NCBI GenBank assembly: GCA_964058805.1
Contig: CAXKVV010001679.1
Coordinates: 1-35,440 of the forward strand
Direction: 5' to 3'
Source: Schoenoplectus triqueter
Lineage: Eukaryota; Streptophyta; Magnoliopsida; Poales; Cyperaceae
DNA length: 35,440 nt
The first letter of the stretch is position 1. Every line of letters starts with the position of its first letter. Positions 15,530 to 25,499 of this stretch are shown in pieces. The translations under genes and the position numbers were made by a program. The notes beneath the pieces were generated by a model that was given only the letters and a program-made list of their open reading frames with translations, did not search any database and was not told the origin of the DNA.

Positions 15530-15775
15530 ATGCTCCTGTCTCCGAGTCCGGTATACCCTGACCTAACCAGACCCAACGCGAATAGGATACTCGCCAATTT
15601 AATTTATTTTGACTTTATAGGTTCTCGGAAATATCTTGACGACCCAACAATCATGTATACTCAGGATGAGATGATTGACGAGATCGTGGGCCCCACCGGA
15701 GACCGAGCAATCAGATGCTATCAGCCTTGTCAAAATATTCAGGTGCGGATTGCACTGAGATTTATGATTTCTTAG
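15530..15775 (+). other. Unassigned open frame of 81 codons in AT-rich DNA
   Basis: A patch of balanced composition in very AT-rich sequence encodes an open frame with an acidic middle part (KYLDDPTIMYTQDEMIDEIV). I recognise no family. It may be a retroelement fragment or chance. There is no intron, promoter or neighbouring frame to support a gene. Confidence 0.2.
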
Positions 15776-15874
15776 GACATGACTTAGATTATATTTTCTT
15801 TTCTTGTGATATTGAAATTTGATCATATCATCCGCATTTCATTTTATATGCATTTCATTTTGATTATTCATTAG

Positions 15875-16146
15875 ATTAATAATTTAGTTAATTAGTTGTA
15901 TGATAGATTATCCTAGATAGATATAAGTAGTGTTTAATAATTTAATATAATTAGTTATATGATAGATTATCTAGGATATATTATCTTAGATAGAGTAATT
16001 AGTATTTAATAATTTAATATAATTAGTTATAGGACAGATTATCCTAGATAGAGGAAGTAGTATTTAATAATTTAATATAATTAGTTACATGATAGATTAT
16101 CTAGAATAGATTATCTTAGATAGATTAATTAGTATTTAATAATTTA
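15875..16146. repeat. Minisatellite with alternating 58/72-bp subunits
   Basis: The core TTTAATAATTTA recurs at 15875 (one mismatch), 15933, 16005, 16063 and 16135, giving spacings of 58, 72, 58 and 72. The longer subunit holds an extra 14 bp, a second partial copy of the GATAGATTATC(T)TAGA motif. This makes a 130-bp higher-order unit present twice. Confidence 0.85.
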
Positions 16147-16647
16147 TATTGATATTAATTAAGTACCTTAAAATTTTTATTGTACAAATAATGTGATTTA
16201 TAGATTATAATTAATCAGATTGTTATATTGATCAAATTAAGCGAGTCATATCTAAATTGAATTAAGATTTGAATTTGCATAATAACTGTTTTCTATAATT
16301 TGTATGATGTTATGAAACTCAAGGAAAATTTTAAGTTAAAAATGAATATCCAAATTTGGGTTTGGGAAGAGTATCAGTACCGACTCGATTTCATAGTAAA
16401 ATACACTTTAAATTTATTATTGAGGAGCTATTCCGTGGTTACAGTGATTATTTTATCAATTTATATTTAGCAGTGACTATTTTGTCACTTTATATTTGTT
16501 CGTGATTGATTCACTTCATTTTATATTATTTTCGGATAGTCTCCTTCAATTTGAATTATATATTGATAAAAATCGAGTCGTTGTTCGTTTCATTATAGTA
16601 AGGGACTGAGCGGGATAAATTAGGGATGGTTTTGATAGTGAATGACG

Positions 16648-16682
16648 CTCTCTTCTATAGAGCGGACTCTCTTCTATAGAGC
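16648..16682. repeat. Two identical 16-bp direct repeats, 19-bp period
   Basis: CTCTCTTCTATAGAGC occurs at 16648-16663 and 16667-16682. With the G before the first copy, each is partly palindromic (GCTCT...AGAGC). Confidence 0.8.
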
Positions 16683-16984
16683 ACTGGTTGAGGTCGGTTC
16701 TTTCTGAAAAGAATTTATCCCGTAAAGTCATTCGTGTGATATGGGAGTTTGAACCCGTACCTTTTATATTATAATATCTCAGAATGATTCATTTTGGGTT
16801 TATCCTTGATTTAAAATATTCATGATTTCAAGTAGTGCATTTTATTAAACTCTTTTGGATTCTTTTATACTCTACTCAGAACAAAATTTAATCAATTTAA
16901 TTATTTAAACATCAAATTTTATGTAACTGTAATATTTATTATAAAAATAAATTTGTAATGGTTTTAAGTCTAAGCCTAGAGATT

Positions 16985-17442
16985 TGTAACATCTCGGTGC
17001 TGGACCTAAAACCGCACTAAGTGATTTATCACTCACGTTTCCACGGTGATTGTGGGGTCCAGGTTTTACAGGAGCGGGATCGAGTTTTTGGATGAGAGTG
17101 CTAGGTGCAGTCCTGCGTGGTGACAGAGATGCTTCGCCGCTTCCGCATGTGAGCAGGGTAGTGGATTAGGATCTATCGGGTTTCGAGTTTTATTTCTTTC
17201 TTTTGGGTTTTTCTTTGAGAGATTTTGCTGCCCATTCCGATGGAGCTAGCCCCGCCGATGTCGCGTTGTATTTCTCTTTGTTCATTCTGGACTGTATAGT
17301 CATGTATATTATATTATTATTGTTTTGTTTATTCTGTGATTTTCTTATTTTATTCATTAAGCATTTCGTACGCACGTCTCGTCGTGCGTACGTGGCGGGA
17401 TTTAGCACCCTAACCCGATTCATTTATTTCTGGAGTGTGACA
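16985..17442 (+). mobile_element. LTR-like segment (possible solo LTR of a Ty3/gypsy-type element)
   Basis: This 458-bp segment begins TGTAACATCTCGG and ends GAGTGTGACA. The TG...CA ends and the opening 'TGTAACAxCxCGG' resemble plant gypsy LTRs. Composition is more balanced than the flanks. It holds a perfect 10-bp hairpin (17367-17376 and 17383-17392, CGTACGCACG arms). No second copy and no clear 5-bp target duplication (left AGATT or GAGAT, right CATCA) were found, so this rests on the ends alone. Confidence 0.4.
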
Positions 17443-17879
17443 CATCAAATATGAGTTTGAGATCATACCAGTTTTAGAAAATTAAAACATAATTATTTAT
17501 AATCTAGCCTAGAAGGTTTATACATCCCTTTCATCTAATTTCAGGTTTTATTAACACTTGACAAATTTTATTTCACACTTGGTAATTCCATTATCTCTAA
17601 ACCTAACACAGCTTATATGTATGATCTAGAATATGTAATAGATGCAAGTTCTTTAAGTTTCCCTTTTTATTATTTTTTAGTAAAAATGTATGGAAGAGTA
17701 ATTCTAAATGCTTCTAAAGACAGTAGTTCAATCATGCAAAATATGAAGTTGATGCAAAGTAGAGTGGCAAAGTACTACTGTTAAAATTTTCCATGTGATT
17801 TTGAAAGTCATGAAATAATTTTGATGCAGATGTTTTAAGTTTTAAATTATTATTTGGACATTAGAGATACTTATTTTGA

Positions 17880-18020
17880 CTCGAGCCTAATAGCTCACCG
17901 AGCTCTTCACTCGGGCCAGTGGCATTTGGGCAAATTATATGGTATTAGCATTTTTGTTCTGGTTGACTCAGGCCGATAGCTTGCCAAACTCTTCGCTTGG
18001 GCCAATAGCTCACTGAGTTA
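17880..18020. repeat. Two diverged copies of a ~50-bp GC-rich motif
   Basis: GACTCGAGCCTAATAGCTCACCG followed by AGCTCTTCACTCGGGCCA (from 17879) recurs, diverged, as GACTCAGGCCGATAGCTTGCC with AACTCTTCGCTTGGGCCA (from 17966). No coding content. Confidence 0.6.
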
Positions 18021-18339
18021 CTATTAATAATACTCATTAACTATACCTACAATTACTTTACTTATAAAATTATACAGTATTCAAGCATACACTCTTTTTA
18101 TTTGGCTTTTGGAACATGATTTTTATTTATATGAAATGAGGGCAGAATGCTAGTATGTAATATTGATGATTCAAGTATTTTAAAAAATAAAAAATAATGC
18201 TATTTTAAGCAAGAACAGAAGGAAAAATGCACATGCAATAAGACTTTTGTTTGTTTAAAATCCAAAATGTAGTTTTGCATAAAGGTCTAAAGTTTTTTTG
18301 TAATATATGAAAATGTGAGGATCTATTATCAGTTTTTTT

Positions 18340-18460
18340 CTTAGAAAATTTTATAGTTATTTTTATTGAGAGCAAGGGCTCACGACTGAATTCAGCCGGC
18401 ACAAGCTTTCTAATTCTCCGAAATCAAGGGCTCATGACCGTATTCAGCCGGCACAAGATT
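18340..18460 (-). repeat. Inner inverted repeat, left side (two ~34-bp motif copies)
   Basis: Two copies of a motif reading AAGGGCTCACGACTG then CAGCCGGCACAAG lie at 18371-18405 and 18424-18457. They are reverse complements of the four copies at 21386-21610. The adjoining TAGTTATTTTTATTGA (about 18353-18370) also matches the outer flank of the right-hand set, so the inverted match runs past the motifs. Confidence 0.8.
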
Positions 18461-20154
18461 AGGGAGAACTTTATTTTTTAGAAACTGATTCAAGTTGTAT
18501 ATTAATCAATTTTATATATTTTAAAATGCAAGTTTTCATAACACATAACATAAACATTAAAGAAAGAGTGATAATCAGAAAATAAGATAAAAGGATTGTA
18601 AACAAAATAGATCCCTTTTTTAATTATATTATTATTTTTATATATTTTTCAAGGCAGTAAGTATTCATGCTTTTATTTAAAATATATTTCAAGTTTAAGA
18701 GTCTCACCCTTCTGTTTACCTCTGAAAATTCGGGGAATTGAAAAGGCAACTTGGGACAAAAGATTAAAAAATTCAAGGAGAAATTTTAAAAGCCCGAAGA
18801 GACTTAATTCAAGTCCAGAAGCACCACGAAAAAAGAAGAATTCAGTGAAATGCTCAAAAATCAAAATTCTTAAGAAAAAAATTAAAGGCCGAAGCTCTAC
18901 AGATTCAAATCGAAAACCTCTTCGAAACCTAAAATCTCAAAACTCAAGTTTTATGGTAAAATCAAATTCTCCATAAAATTCTGAGAATTTTCATATATTA
19001 CTTGATATTTTTGGAGTTACAGAAGTCAAAGAAATTCCAAATTATCGATTAATATAATGAAAAATTAATTAATCAAGCGTTAAAAATTAATTGATACTTG
19101 ACCAAGGGGCAAAATGGTAAATAAAAATTACCATAAATTTTGTTATATTTCAAGGAATTTTTGAGCAAATTTTGGTGCAATTTGGACAAAGGGATCTTTG
19201 AGAAACAATTTAAAAGCAAAGGAGAAATAAAAAAAATCAGTAAATGGAGGGCTCCAATTAAAAATCAAAATGGAGAGGGGCTAAATTCGAAAATTCCCAT
19301 TCTGCTACAGTGCGTGCTACAGTACCCGAGCTTCCATGGTGTAAAATTCAAAAATGGTGATGGTGCCCCCGTGCGACGAAAACCCACATATTATATACCG
19401 TTGGAAAGAGTACGGAGAGGAGAACACAATGAGATAAAGAACTTGCAAAATGGTTGAGCGGTTTGGGAGAAAACTGAAGAGGAAGTTTCCGATCTAAAAA
19501 TGAAATTGAGCAATCCGAACCATAATTGATCAAATTGACACTTCAAACACCTTCTCCATGGTCACATGAGATTGTTTAAGGGCTTGGTTGAATTTTATAA
19601 GCTTTAAATTGGTGAGACCACGAACTCGCAAATCGGGTTAAAAACTGAGTTGGTCAAACTCTATACCAGAGCGTTCTATTGATTGAATAAACATTACAAA
19701 TCAATTCCTGGGATCAATTAGATGCTAATCAAGCTTTGAAACGCAAGAAATGGTGAAGAAATGAAGGAGAACGACTATGTGGCTTGAAATCGGGTTTGAA
19801 GGCAAAAACGGGTCTCGGGTGCATAATTGTGATCCGGCAAGGTCCAAAATGTAGGAAGGGAGTGGAAAGAACGTGTTTGAACCTCTACAACCTTCTAGAA
19901 GTCCCTAGAATCATCTGGTGACCAAGTGGTGGTTAGGGAGGGCAAATTTGTAAATTTTCAGCAAACATAACAAACTCCACTTGTGCCCCACTTGTCCTCT
20001 CAGCTGTTAGAGCACATTTAAAACACTTAGAACTGGTCTAATACACCATAAAACGTTCAGAAGAGTATAATAAGATGATTGAAGGGAGTTGGTGCATAAA
20101 TTGGTCAAAGAAAAGTCAAACCGATCTCATACACCCATTTATTATCCCCCTAAG

Positions 20155-20428
20155 CCTATATAAACCCCTCTCCTCCTTCAAATGCAAGAGACACAACCCA
20201 TCCCAAGCTGAATGCTAATCTAAAACGCTGCCAAAACCAATTGAAGCTCAAATTAGATACAAAATAAGATCCAATCTTTGAGTTGAGATCAAAATCAAGC
20301 CCAAAAATACAAGATTCAATCAAATCCTCTTCTACTCAAGATACAAATTAGATCTAGGTAGCCATATATCATGTAAATATAGATATCAAGAGTGTATTAG
20401 AGCTTGTAATTTTGATTCGTGCAATAAA
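20155..20428 (+). promoter_or_regulatory. TATA box to polyA-signal unit (LTR-like promoter/R region)
   Basis: A clean TATA box (CCTATATAAACC, 20155-20166) is followed by a CT-rich start region, about 255 bp of leader without a long frame, and AATAAA at 20423-20428. A promoter and a polyA signal this close together are typical of the U3-R junction of an LTR or a very short non-coding transcript. It sits near the centre of the inner inverted repeats. Sequence from 18470 to 20150 shows no gene or recognised repeat. Confidence 0.4.
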
Positions 20429-20504
20429 GATGAAAATTTTCATGGGCAATATCGATTTTTCTTCTTTTCTTGATGTTCTTATGTTGCAATTCGATTTTTT
20501 TATT

Positions 20505-21160
20505 TTCTTTCTTTTCTTTTAGCTCAAATCTGCATAAAAACATCATTGAATGTTAGATTGAAGCTAAATGATGCATTTAAACCATTTAAGATCAATGAAT
20601 CCCTTATAAATGCAAAATCAGCCCTAAAATGGCTGAAAATGCAATAAAAAGAAAAACAGGATGAGATCTACTCCAAATCATATAAAACTTTCAGATCTAG
20701 TAGAAATAAGTCATATGAATCTACAGAAATTAATTTTGTATTTTTTTGATTTTTTTATAAAAAGTTATAGCCTTTTTAATTCTGAAAAACAGCAAGTTCT
20801 GGTAACATCAATTTATCTTTTATTTTATTTTTTTTCATTTTTTTTGTTTTTTTATTTTCTTTTTTTTCTTTTAGCTCAAATCTGCATATAAACATCATTG
20901 AATGTTAGATTGAAGCTAAATGATGCATTTAAACTGTTTAAGATCAATGAATCCATTATAAACGCAAAATCAGCCCTAAAATGACTGAAAATGCAATAAA
21001 ATGAAAAATAGGATGAGATCTGCTCCAAATCTTATAAAACTTTCTGATATTGTAGAAATAAGTCATATGAATCTATAGAAACTGATTTTATATTTTTTTG
21101 ATTTTTCTGTAAAAAGTTATAGCCTTTTTAGATCTAAAAATCAGCAAATACTGGTACAAC
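20505..21160. repeat. Tandem direct duplication, period 352 bp
   Basis: The unit starting AGCTCAAATCTGCATA at 20521 recurs at 20873. About 290 bp align with close to 90% identity by eye, through TTATAGCCTTTTTA and AGCAA(A/G)T(T/A)CTGGTA. The copies are separated by a T-rich run. Neither contains a reading frame of note. Confidence 0.9.
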
Positions 21161-21385
21161 ATTTTCCTCTTTTGCCCCTGATCTGATTCGAAAATAAAAA
21201 TTTATACCTCTGCTATTCTGATTTAATTGAAAATTTGTGAGCATCTAGATCTAGTTATAATGCATCTCTCTGTAATTTTTCATAATTTTTGGAGCTTCGT
21301 ACGATTTTATATGCATTTATGAATCTTCAGCTAGTATATTATAATAATCTTGTTCATAATAAAATAAAAATAACTCTATAAACTC

Positions 21386-21610
21386 TTGTGCCGGCTGAGT
21401 TCAGTCGTGAGCCCATGATTTTAAAGAGTTATAAGGCATGTGCCGGCTGCATTCAGTCGTGAGCCCTTGTCTTTATCTAAAATACAAAAATTATTTTTTA
21501 TAATAAACAAAACTCTTCTAAATCTCGTGCCGGCTAATACAAAGTCGTGAGCCCTTGATTTTGAAGATTTATAAGGCTTGTGCCGGCTAATACAAAGTCG
21601 TGAGCCCTTG
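21386..21610 (+). repeat. Inner inverted repeat, right side (four motif copies in two doublets)
   Basis: Motif copies at 21386-21414, 21438-21469, 21524-21557 and 21577-21610 read GTGCCGGCT, a variable centre, then GTCGTGAGCCC. The first two carry a CAGT-type centre, the last two share TAATACAAA. Doublets are spaced about 52 bp internally and about 139 bp apart, so the second pair looks like a block duplication. They are inverted relative to 18371-18457. Confidence 0.85.
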
Positions 21611-21649
21611 CCATCAATAGAAATCAATAACTAAAAGAGTTTAAATTTA

Positions 21650-23290
21650 AAAGTTAAACTATTTTCTAAAACAAAAAATATATTTTCAGTTTTTTCTAAA
21701 TTTTATTTGAAACTTCTTTGCTAAATAGCCTTAAAGTGCATTAAAACGATTTCAAATAAGAAAGTTTTCAACATAACAATTGTTCATCATAACCTTATTG
21801 ATAGTATCATAATCTGGTTTGAAAGGTTTCTTAAGCATATTTTTCAAAAATATTAAAAATACCCTCACCTATCCAGTTCAGTCCTTTATCAGAAAAGAAT
21901 TAAAAAACTGTACCGATCCGTGAATTTAACATATATATATTATTTTATATTCATAAAATATATATCAAGAAGAGCTTGTATAAAAATTTTCATGCAAAAA
22001 TACGCTTTAAATACCTCTCAAATAAGCAAAACAATCCTGACAGCTCATTATTTTCAGAACCGTCCTCTTTTGATATTTTACTCAAAACAGTACTTTTTAA
22101 AGCTCAAAATGAAAAGTGTTCAACATAAAAGTTGTTCATAACATCCCATTTCATATTTCTGTTAAATAAAATCAGTATGTTATTAACTCATTTTACTTTA
22201 AAACAAATAATAAACAGTATTATCAGCTGAAGTCTTCGTAAGTTTTCACATTTGTCCATTTCTAATATTCCTTCCGAAATAATATTTTAAAGGATTCAAA
22301 TTAAAAAATATTAAAAATAAAAGTTGTTCATAACATTGTCATTAATATTTTTATCAAATAAAATTAGTATCTTACTAATATATTTTTCTCAAAAAGTCTA
22401 AAAAGATCACTACATGATTATGTTTTCTTTACCGATAAAAATCAGAAAAATATTATGGTCCATTCTAAAAAAATATTTTAAAATCTTAAATATTTTTATA
22501 ATAAGTATAAATAAAAATATAATAAAATTTCTTTATAAATAGATCTTAAGAAAATAAATTAAAAATAGTTTCATAATAAATCATTTTAATTAAAGAATAA
22601 TCATTTCAAGATAAAATATAATAATTAGAATAAAAATCATAATAAAATAAAATAAAAATAATGCATTCATTGAAAATATATAATAAAAAGAAATAACATA
22701 AAAAAAATAATAAGATAAAAAATTTCTTAATATAAATAAATATAATTTTTATTCATTAAATCAAATTCTAAATTAAATAATTCTAAAGAAAAATATACAA
22801 AAATACAAAAATAAACAAAATTAAATATATAATGAATAAAAAAATAAAATAGATATAACTCTTATTCAAAATCAAATAAAAATTAAATAAAAATGAATTA
22901 AATAAATAAATACATAAATAAAAAGTAAAAGACTTTATGATTTTTATTTTTACCAATTGAAAATAAATTCAATTTTAAAACTAAATCAGCATTCACCTAA
23001 AATAAAGATTAAAATAAAAAAATAAAAAGTAACTCTCAATTTCAAAATTAAATAAATTTAAATATCAATCAATAAATAAAATATTAGTAAAAAAAATAAT
23101 AATAAACTAAAAGACTTTTTTTCTTCTTATCAAATAAAAAAATTCAATTTTAGAATTAAACCAACCTTAATCTAAAATAAAAATAAATCTCAATATTCAA
23201 AACTAAATAAATTTAAATAAGATAAGTTCAAATAACAAATAAATAAATAAAAACTAAATCATTTTATCAATAAAAAAAATAAAAAATCAA
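21650..23290 (-). repeat. AT-rich inner part of the right arm with degenerate tandem repeats
   Basis: ACATAAAAGTTGTTCATAACAT-type strings recur near 21770, 22120 and 22315. Units holding TTCAATTTTA(A/G)AA(C/T)TAAA followed by AAAATAAA repeat between about 22960 and 23210. Much of it is A/T low-complexity sequence. Parts match the reverse complement of 10617-11050. No gene is seen. Confidence 0.4.
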
Positions 23291-23614
23291 TTCACAAGGT
23301 GTAAACTACCTTGAAAAGTTCGTATCTTCCCTACCATTATTCACAGCGACCACTTAAAATTGCTTAACTATTCTGTTTATTTTCTCTTTCTTAATCAGAG
23401 GTTCATCGGGTTCAAAGCCCAGGGTAATTAACAATGGGGGCTTGCGCCCATTGGAATCTTAAAGACCCCACAATCTCTAAAACCTTTAAATGTGCATTCC
23501 AAATTTATATAAATATACCCCAATGCACACTTAGAGGGATCTCCGTGTCCTTCTTCCGCAATTCATCGTCCAGTTCCTTTTCAAGGCGGTGAGAGGCGCG
23601 AAAAAGGGTCGCAC
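23291..23614 (-). repeat. Right outer inverted repeat
   Basis: Reverse complement of the left repeat at 9703-10028, ending in GTCGCAC at 23608-23614. The right copy lacks the roughly 590-bp tandem-repeat insert found inside the left arm. Confidence 0.85.
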
Positions 23615-24311
23615 ACCTTCATATAAAACAGAGTTTCATTAGCTCATACACTCATATATGCGACTAAAGACATATTGCTAATGCAAATGCGTAAGAGAGA
23701 AATATTAGAAAATGAAATCTAGATGAAGCTTCATCTCAAATTATATTTAAACTGATCAAGATGAAACCTGACACAAATATAGATGCAAATACTAAAAAAA
23801 TGCACAGAACAAGCATATGCAGCTTCATCCCCTTTATTTATTCAGATTGAAATTTGTACTGGTTCACACCAGCATAGGGATTTATTAGCCTAATTTATGA
23901 CTAATTATACTTAATTAAAGAAGTAGGCTATGCCTCAAAGGTGAAAAGAAAAGAAAAGGAAAATTGACATGAACACTAATCTATTCATGTCATGACAGTA
24001 AAGAAAAAACCAAGGAAAAATAAAATCTATTGATAAGGATTAATCAGAATCATGTTATGACAACAACAAAAAGAAAAAAAAAACTTAAATAATAATTTCG
24101 CATCTCAATTTTATTTATTCCATTACAAGGAAACAAATTACATTTACTAGCTATTTCATAAAAAGAAATCTACCTATATTTGCTTCTAAACTGGAATTGA
24201 AATGGAGAGGGGTTTTAGTGTTGGTAGGTTTTAGTTTTTTTTTTATAATAACTGGATGGAATTGTGGCTGCAAGTGTGAGGAGCGATCTGCCTCTAAAGG
24301 ATTTGCTGGTA

Positions 24312-24559
24312 TTAGGGTTTTTGATATATGGTTTTTGCCAGATAGGTGAGGGGGAAAATATTTTTGCTGGGGGATGACTTGTATTCAGGGCTAGAGTTTT
24401 TGTATTAATTATTTTTTGGAGCTAATGGGGGGGTTATAATTGGTCGTGTGGAGATTGATTGATGGGGGTTTGCAATTGAGGTAGAGGTTCCTTTTTTATA
24501 GCCTCTAATTAGGGTTTACCATCTTTGATTTTACCAAAATAGGTTTAGGTTTAGGGTTT
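24312..24559 (-). promoter_or_regulatory. Minus-strand promoter-like region with TATA and telo-boxes
   Basis: Reading the minus strand, a telo-box run (24559-24541, AAACCCTAAACCTAAACCT) and a second AAACCCTAA (24517-24509) precede a TATA-type GGCTATAAAAAAGG (24503-24490). A C/A-rich leader follows with another AAACCCTAA (24320-24312). Telo-boxes next to a TATA are known from plant ribosomal-protein and translation-factor promoters. No recognisable coding exon follows before the inverted-repeat block, so this may be an orphaned promoter or a retroelement LTR. The rest of 23615-25499 holds nothing I recognise. Confidence 0.35.
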
Positions 24560-25499
24560 CCTGAGATATTTTCGGTTGAGGTGATAAGAACCCAACTAAT
24601 CACAAAAAAAAAAATTCTCATATATCATATCCATTGCCTGCCAACATGGCACTGGCCAACACTTCATAACAATCAATACTGTTGTATAACTTTGTCCAAA
24701 CATACTTGCAAAAATCTCCTCAAGAGGTTTGATCTCCACTATCTTTTCTTAATATTTGAAATTGAATTACTTTATCATATGAGAAGTGTTATGACAGAGA
24801 ATTGCTCTGAATTAGATATAGGCATATGGATATATATTCTTTTTCTCTGCATTTTGGTCCTTTCTGTTTCTGCCTGGTATCTTTAATACAGTTGGCATTA
24901 ATTGTCTCATTGCATTATTGAGTTGAATTATGGCACTTGAATGTAAAATATAGTCGTGAACTTATGATTATTGGATGTAAAATAGTTAAATCTATATGCT
25001 GGTTTAATGTTCTGTGTTTTATTTTTCTGTACCCGTCTTGTTATGAAACTGATTCATTGACACAATATTCCAACAAACATAACTGCAGCTGTCAAGTTAT
25101 AAATGATTTGATCTAAAGTCTCAATTTGTGTCATGTGATTTCACATTTTAAGAGGGAACAAATCAAATTGCGAGTTCCTTTCACTGTCTTACAAATATCA
25201 AGTTATCAGGAAAAATAAGGTACGCAATAACAGTTCTCTTTCAAAATAACACTGAAGATCGACGACCAACCAACTTATCATGATTAAACTACATATAACA
25301 ATATTTTACTTTGTATCAATTCGTTGTAACAAGCTTTGGACAATGATCAATATGTCAATTGATGAGAATAAACATGCACGCTCTTTCAAAAAGAGAAAAT
25401 TGATATGCATGGATCTTCCGTTGCTATGGTAGTGTGGCCAAGTTTCTGCTACTCAAAGTGAAGCAGGTGAGAGAGGTACCCATTCTTTCATCCTATATA

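Larger units (their letters stand above)
9703..23614. mobile_element. Large inverted-repeat-bounded block (about 13.9 kb), class unresolved
   Basis: The ends form inverted repeats (9703-10028 and 23291-23614). Both read inward from GTGC and share long identical stretches. The left boundary coincides with the end of the copia RT match. The same trinucleotide ACC lies immediately outside both ends (9700-9702, 23615-23617), possibly a 3-bp target duplication or chance. No transposase was found. The interior is AT-rich, with many tandem repeats and nested retroelement-like pieces. It may be one non-autonomous DNA transposon (Mutator-like or other) or two related elements in opposite orientation. 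Confidence 0.5.

Noticed and set aside
21386..21610. CRISPR-like spaced repeats
   Set aside because: Only four diverged copies with unequal spacing in a plant nuclear context, plus inverted relatives at 18.4 kb. Ordinary transposon tandem repeats.
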